64,000 bases of DNA, from NCBI GenBank assembly GCA_037133755.1, contig JBAXNN010000013.1, positions 15,383 through 79,382 of the forward strand, read 5' to 3'. Within the stretch, counting starts at the first letter, position 1; each line of letters opens with the position of its first letter. Shown here one piece after another: positions 60,647 to 64,000 of the stretch. Below the pieces are notes generated by a model, which searched no databases, was not told the origin of the DNA, and worked only from the letters and a program-made list of their open reading frames with translations. Source of the stretch: F1-60-MAGs149 sp037133755. Lineage in GTDB: Bacteria > Actinomycetota > Thermoleophilia > Gaiellales > F1-60-MAGs149. The position numbers and the translations under genes were made by a program.

Positions 60647-61920
60647 TGTGCGGCCGCCCAGCGTCCACCGCGCTTGCCCGACTCGAGCGCGCCGTCGACA
60701 AAGCCCGCCCAGCCGTCGGCGATATCGGCGCTCGCGAAGATCACGCGACCCTCGGGCTCCTGCATCGCCGCGTGGTGGTTGGCGTACCAGCCGGGACGGT
60801 GGATCGCCCATGTGCCCTGCGAGAACTCGTCGGCCTTCCAGTCGTGGTACGACACCTCGAGCACCGTCGCCTCGGGGAATACCCGGCTCAATTCGCGTTG
60901 CGCCCAAGCGAGATCGTCTCGGACGTCGGCACCGTCACGGCCAAACGCGACCAGCGTCTGCTCATCGCCGTCATCGAACAGCGTGGTGAACCAGCCGAAC
61001 GGATGATCTTCGGCGAGTGCGACGACAGTCTCGTCGAGGCCGCGAACCTTGAACATCGCCTTGCTGCCGATGCCGGCGTGCCCCAGCGCGATACCGGCTT
61101 GCTTCGCCTCGCTGAGCCCCGGCTCGAACGCGATGTCACCGAGCACGTTGAGCGGGATCGTGACGACGACGGCACGGCCGGCAATCGCCTCGCCCGCACG
61201 GGTGGTCACGACCACGCGCTCGCCGTCTTGCTCGATCGCCGCGATGGGCGTGTCGAGCACGACCTCGCAAGCGGCGGCGTCGAGGATCGGTTGGAGGAAG
61301 CCGATCGTGCCCTCGGCGACCGCGATGTCGCCGCCGGAGGCCTGCTGCGTGCTGTGGAGGTTATGGCCGCACAACGCGTGCCAGCGCAGGACGGACAGCG
61401 CTCCGGCATCGTCGGCGTAGCCGCTCGCCAGCCCCTCGCACTCGCCCATCAGGACGCCGTACTCGTCGGCGGTGAGGTCGAGCTCCGCGATGCGCTCGGC
61501 GATCGTCATGCCGTCGAGGCGCGCGATGTCGTTGAGCGGCGAGAGTGGATCATGCGGGTACGGGAGGATCTCCCACGAGCCGGCGTTGTACTTGGCCCAG
61601 GCACTCTCGATGATCGCGTCGTGCTCGCCCACGTCCGCTGCGTGTACCTGCCCGCCGACCAAGCGCGAGGCGCGGACGGGGTCCGGCAGGACCAGCGGCG
61701 TGCAGCCGGCCGCCGTGATCTCGGTCCACGCGTGGGGCTGGAACCAGTGGAAGAAGTTGCCGCCGCGCTCGTAGATCCGCTCGCCCCAATTGGCTGTCCA
61801 CGTGCGGCCGCCGATACGGTCGCGCGCCTCGATGATCAGGGGGGTCTTGCCAGCGCGGCGCACCTCGCGCGCGGCAGCGCAGCCTGCAAAACCGGCTCCG
61901 ATCACGATGACGTCATGCAT
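60640..61920 (-). CDS. FAD-dependent amine oxidase (flavin monoamine oxidase type)
   Basis: A 426-residue flavoprotein: VIVIGAGFAGCAAAREVRRAGK and RDRIGGRTWT at the N-terminus, and RVIFASADIADGWAGFVDGALESG at the C-terminus. In the family these bind FAD, and an amine is oxidised to an imine and then an aldehyde with H2O2 formation. Not closely similar to the two paralogues at 46-50 kb. It ends at the microcompartment promoter, so a link to amine feeding of that pathway is plausible. AGGAG lies upstream of the ATG. Confidence 0.85.
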   Translation of the reverse strand: MHDVIVIGAGFAGCAAAREVRRAGKTPLIIEARDRIGGRTWTANWGERIYERGGNFFHWFQPHAWTEITAAGCTPLVLPDPVRASRLVGGQVHAADVGEHDAIIESAWAKYNAGSWEILPYPHDPLSPLNDIARLDGMTIAERIAELDLTADEYGVLMGECEGLASGYADDAGALSVLRWHALCGHNLHSTQQASGGDIAVAEGTIGFLQPILDAAACEVVLDTPIAAIEQDGERVVVTTRAGEAIAGRAVVVTIPLNVLGDIAFEPGLSEAKQAGIALGHAGIGSKAMFKVRGLDETVVALAEDHPFGWFTTLFDDGDEQTLVAFGRDGADVRDDLAWAQRELSRVFPEATVLEVSYHDWKADEFSQGTWAIHRPGWYANHHAAMQEPEGRVIFASADIADGWAGFVDGALESGKRGGRWAAAQV

Positions 61921-61976
61921 GGCGTGCCCTCTCCTGAACGATCCTGACTATCCGATCAAGATAGACGCAGCCGGTG

Positions 61977-62606
61977 TCAATAACCAGCGCGGCCAGCACG
62001 AGCGTCGATCTTCTCCGCCGCCTCGAGCAGGAAGGCGCTGATGCCGCGCGACTGGGTGGCGACCGTTTTCGGCCCTGCCCACGTGGCGCTGACCGTGTGG
62101 CTGATCTCCGTCGAGCCGAGCAGCACGACGACATCGCAGCCGTCGATCTCGCGCTGGACGTCACGCCCCGGCCGCGACGTCATGCCGTCGACGATGCGCA
62201 CGTCAAGATCATCGCCCATCAACAGCGGGAGCTCACGATGGACGTCGGGGTTGCCGCCGACGAAGATCACGCGGTGGAAGCGCGCGCGCTGGCAGGCGCG
62301 GATCAGGATCAGCGCACCACGTCGGGTGGCACTGCCCTCGCAGACCACGCAGCGGTCGCCGGCGCCGGCCGTGATCGCCTCGGGGTAGTCGTGGCCGAGG
62401 CCGGCCTCGCGGCACGGTGCGCAGAGCAGCGTCACGCGCGCCTTGAGAGCCGCGACGACGTCGGGTCGCTTCCACTCGACGATCCGGTCTTTGCCCGGAC
62501 GCGTCACACCAGCGGCGTCGAGGGCTTCACGCCCCGCGGCCTGCGCCGCGTCGGATGCGTAGCCGCACTCGCGGAGGAGCTTTCCGATCGGCAGGTCCTT
62601 GGCCAT
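61977..62606 (-). CDS. Protein with cysteine-pair motifs and a DUF2325-like C-terminal part
   Basis: A 209-residue protein. The first 60 residues are helical, then LLCAPCREAG and RCVVCEGSA (two CxxC pairs) suggest a zinc ribbon. From about residue 105 a Rossmann-like part (ILIRACQRARF, IFVGGNPDVHREL, CDVVVLLGSTEISHT, VATQSRGISAFLLEA) resembles DUF2325. It is 14 bases from the transsulfuration-type gene and 56 from the amine oxidase, same strand. Role unknown; a metal or redox function is possible. Confidence 0.6.
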   Translation of the reverse strand: MAKDLPIGKLLRECGYASDAAQAAGREALDAAGVTRPGKDRIVEWKRPDVVAALKARVTLLCAPCREAGLGHDYPEAITAGAGDRCVVCEGSATRRGALILIRACQRARFHRVIFVGGNPDVHRELPLLMGDDLDVRIVDGMTSRPGRDVQREIDGCDVVVLLGSTEISHTVSATWAGPKTVATQSRGISAFLLEAAEKIDARAGRAGY

Positions 62607-62620
62607 CGGGCCGACTCGCC

Positions 62621-63727
62621 CTAGCCCTGGTGGGCGATGGCGAGCGCCTGCGTGAGGTCCGCGATCAGGTCGTCGCAGTGCTCGATGCCCGCGGAGACGC
62701 GGATCAGTGCGTGTGGCGTGCCCATTGCGCGCTCCGACTCGCGGTTGCCGCGCACCTCCATCAGCGACTCGACACCGCCGAGACTCGTGGCGTTCGCGAA
62801 GACCTGCGTGGCGTTGCAGAGGCGCTCTGCCGTCTCGTGCCCGGCGGCCAGCTCGAAGGAGAGCATCGTGCCGAACCCCTGCATCTGCTTGGCGGCGAGC
62901 GCGTGGCCCTTGTGCCAACTCAGGCCGGGGTACAGCACGTACGTCACGTGGTTCGACTCGGCGAGGAACTCCGCGATCGCCTGGGCGTTCGCCTGCGCGC
63001 GCTCGAGCCGGACCGACAGGGTGCGCAAGCCACGGAGCGCCAGAAAGGCTTCGAGCGCTCCCGGCGTGGCGCCGTGGGCGTAGCGCTTGTCACGGAGCTT
63101 CTCGGCGAGCTCGTCGCTCCCAATCACGACGCCCATCAGCAGGTCGGCGTGGCCACCGATCAACTTCGTCGCGCTGTGCACGACGAGGTCGGCGCCAAGT
63201 GCCAGCGGCTGCTGGAGCAGCGGCGTGGTGAAGGTGCCGTCGACAGCGAGCAGCGTGGAGTCAGCGAGGCCCTCGGCAATCGCCGCAATGTCCGCGATCT
63301 GCATCAACGGGTTGCTCGGCGTCTCGATCCAGACGAGGTCGGCACCCTGGGCGGCGGTCAGCAAGGCATCGACATCGGTCTGATCGACGAAGTGCACGTT
63401 GGCGCGGCCGTCCTTCGCGCGCTCCATGAGCTGGCTCCAGAGGCCCATGTACAGCGAGACCGGCGCGACGATCGTGCCACCGATCGGCACGAGGTCGAGC
63501 ACGGCGGTCGCTGCGGCGATGCCGCTGGCGAACGCCACGGCGCTGCCACCTTCGAGCTCGCCCATCACCGACTCGAAGGCCTCCCACGTCTCGTTGCCCG
63601 AGCGGCCGTAGCTGAGGTCGCCGCCGACGCGGTAGGTGCTGTTGAGCACGATGGGCGTGTTGAGCATCGCGCCCGGGCCTTCCGGGCGCCCGCCCTGCAC
63701 GAGCGCGGTATCGGGATGGCGATCCAT
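62621..63727 (-). CDS. Cys/Met-metabolism PLP enzyme (cystathionine gamma-synthase/lyase family)
   Basis: A 368-residue fold-type-I PLP enzyme. Lys188 in VVHSATKLIGGHADLLMG is the cofactor lysine; YGRSGNETWEAFE and ETPSNPLMQIADI are conserved in the family. Which reaction (gamma-synthase, gamma-lyase or O-acetylhomoserine sulfhydrylase) cannot be told. First of the minus-strand run upstream of the amine oxidase. Promoter region 63728-63840 holds nothing more that I can call. Confidence 0.88.
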   Translation of the reverse strand: MDRHPDTALVQGGRPEGPGAMLNTPIVLNSTYRVGGDLSYGRSGNETWEAFESVMGELEGGSAVAFASGIAAATAVLDLVPIGGTIVAPVSLYMGLWSQLMERAKDGRANVHFVDQTDVDALLTAAQGADLVWIETPSNPLMQIADIAAIAEGLADSTLLAVDGTFTTPLLQQPLALGADLVVHSATKLIGGHADLLMGVVIGSDELAEKLRDKRYAHGATPGALEAFLALRGLRTLSVRLERAQANAQAIAEFLAESNHVTYVLYPGLSWHKGHALAAKQMQGFGTMLSFELAAGHETAERLCNATQVFANATSLGGVESLMEVRGNRESERAMGTPHALIRVSAGIEHCDDLIADLTQALAIAHQG

Positions 63728-63898
63728 GGGAAAAGGGTACCCGGCTACGCGTGCAGATGGTGGCGATCAAGGGCCGCTCGCGATCCAGGGAGGACATCAC
63801 ATCCGCGCGGTTGTGATGTCCACCCCCCGATTATCACACCGCGCATATCGTCGTAGGCTAGTCGTGGCCGCCAGCGACGCGCTCATGTCATCCCCTGC

Positions 63899-64000
63899 AT
63901 GCGCCCCGTCTACAGTCAACTCGAGCGGAGGAACTTCCCGGTTGGAGGCGCATCAGCCGACCCACCACCGATCTGCGTGTGCCTGCTGATCCTCTCGACG
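63899..64000 (+). CDS. Possible gene start running off the window
   Basis: An ATG at 63899 opens a frame that stays open to the last base (34 codons, MRPVYSQLERRNFPVGG then a hydrophobic VCLLILST at the end). No ribosome site is seen. Weak; may be noise. The remaining 63728-63898 shows no gene. Confidence 0.25.
   Translation, partial: MRPVYSQLERRNFPVGGASADPPPICVCLLILST

Noticed and set aside
1..64000. tRNA, rRNA, prophage, IS element or replication origin.
   Set aside because: I found no cloverleaf-like intergenic sequence, integrase, transposase or DnaA-box cluster; spacers are too short and mostly explained by hairpins and promoters.

Overview
The window is GC-rich throughout, gene-dense and almost without spacers. 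Many genes start with GTG, and neighbouring genes often overlap by 4 bases (ATGA or GTGA). Together with the gene families present (Mycobacterium-type microcompartment, MazEF and VapBC, FMN-binding and ApbE proteins, DUF11 and YHYH secreted proteins) this suggests a chromosome segment of a high-GC actinobacterium. A Thermoleophilia-like lineage is my guess and is not proven. I see no phage, transposase, rRNA or tRNA genes.

Layout. 1-5.4 kb: the end of a DUF11-repeat surface protein, a ThDP decarboxylase, a secreted glutaminyl cyclase and a DUF3830 protein. 5.4-11.5 kb: a pentose-phosphate/glycolysis block (rpiA, pgl, gnd, pgi) with two toxin-antitoxin pairs set into it. 11.5-20.8 kb: assorted hydrolases, a Rieske/amidohydrolase pair, a molybdopterin oxidoreductase with its cytochrome b, and an HD-domain protein that may be a diiron oxygenase. 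20.8-24.6 kb: two tandem YHYH-family secreted paralogues with matching promoters and terminators, then a membrane-anchored beta-propeller protein. 24.7-29.7 kb: RidA, an extracytoplasmic flavin electron-transfer module (ferric-reductase-like protein, FMN-binding protein, ApbE), a luciferase-like oxidoreductase and a lipoprotein. 29.8-35.2 kb: an N-carbamoylsarcosine-amidase-like enzyme and a fused hydantoinase A/B, divergent from a GntR/FCD regulator with a good operator. 35.4-40.8 kb: a secreted TIM-barrel-like protein, a 5-aminolevulinate synthase, a YtcJ-type amidohydrolase and a Baeyer-Villiger-type monooxygenase. 40.9-46 kb: an acyl-CoA dehydrogenase plus a biotin-dependent acyl-CoA carboxylase set resembling leucine catabolism. 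46.1-50 kb: two paralogous FAD amine oxidases around a homocysteine-methyltransferase-like gene.

The most striking region is 50.0-63.7 kb, all on the minus strand. It is a bacterial microcompartment (BMC) locus of the Rhodococcus/Mycobacterium (RMM, aminoacetone-utilization) type. It holds a class-III PLP enzyme, an acylating aldehyde dehydrogenase with a tail helix, BMC-T, an unknown BMC-associated protein, BMC-P, BMC-H, a second BMC-T, an APH-fold kinase, an SDR, a GntR/UTRA regulator, an acetamidase/formamidase and an APC permease. Upstream sit an amine oxidase, a DUF2325-like protein and a transsulfuration-family PLP enzyme. The inferred pathway is aminoacetone to 1-amino-2-propanol (SDR), to its phosphate (kinase), to propionaldehyde (phospho-lyase), to propionyl-CoA (dehydrogenase). 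Two predicted promoters in the locus carry the same GGTCTG/CAGACC half-sites, the expected kind of target for the locus GntR regulator.

Three families of intergenic palindromic repeats, built as mirrored doublets like REPINs, sit just after stop codons at several places.
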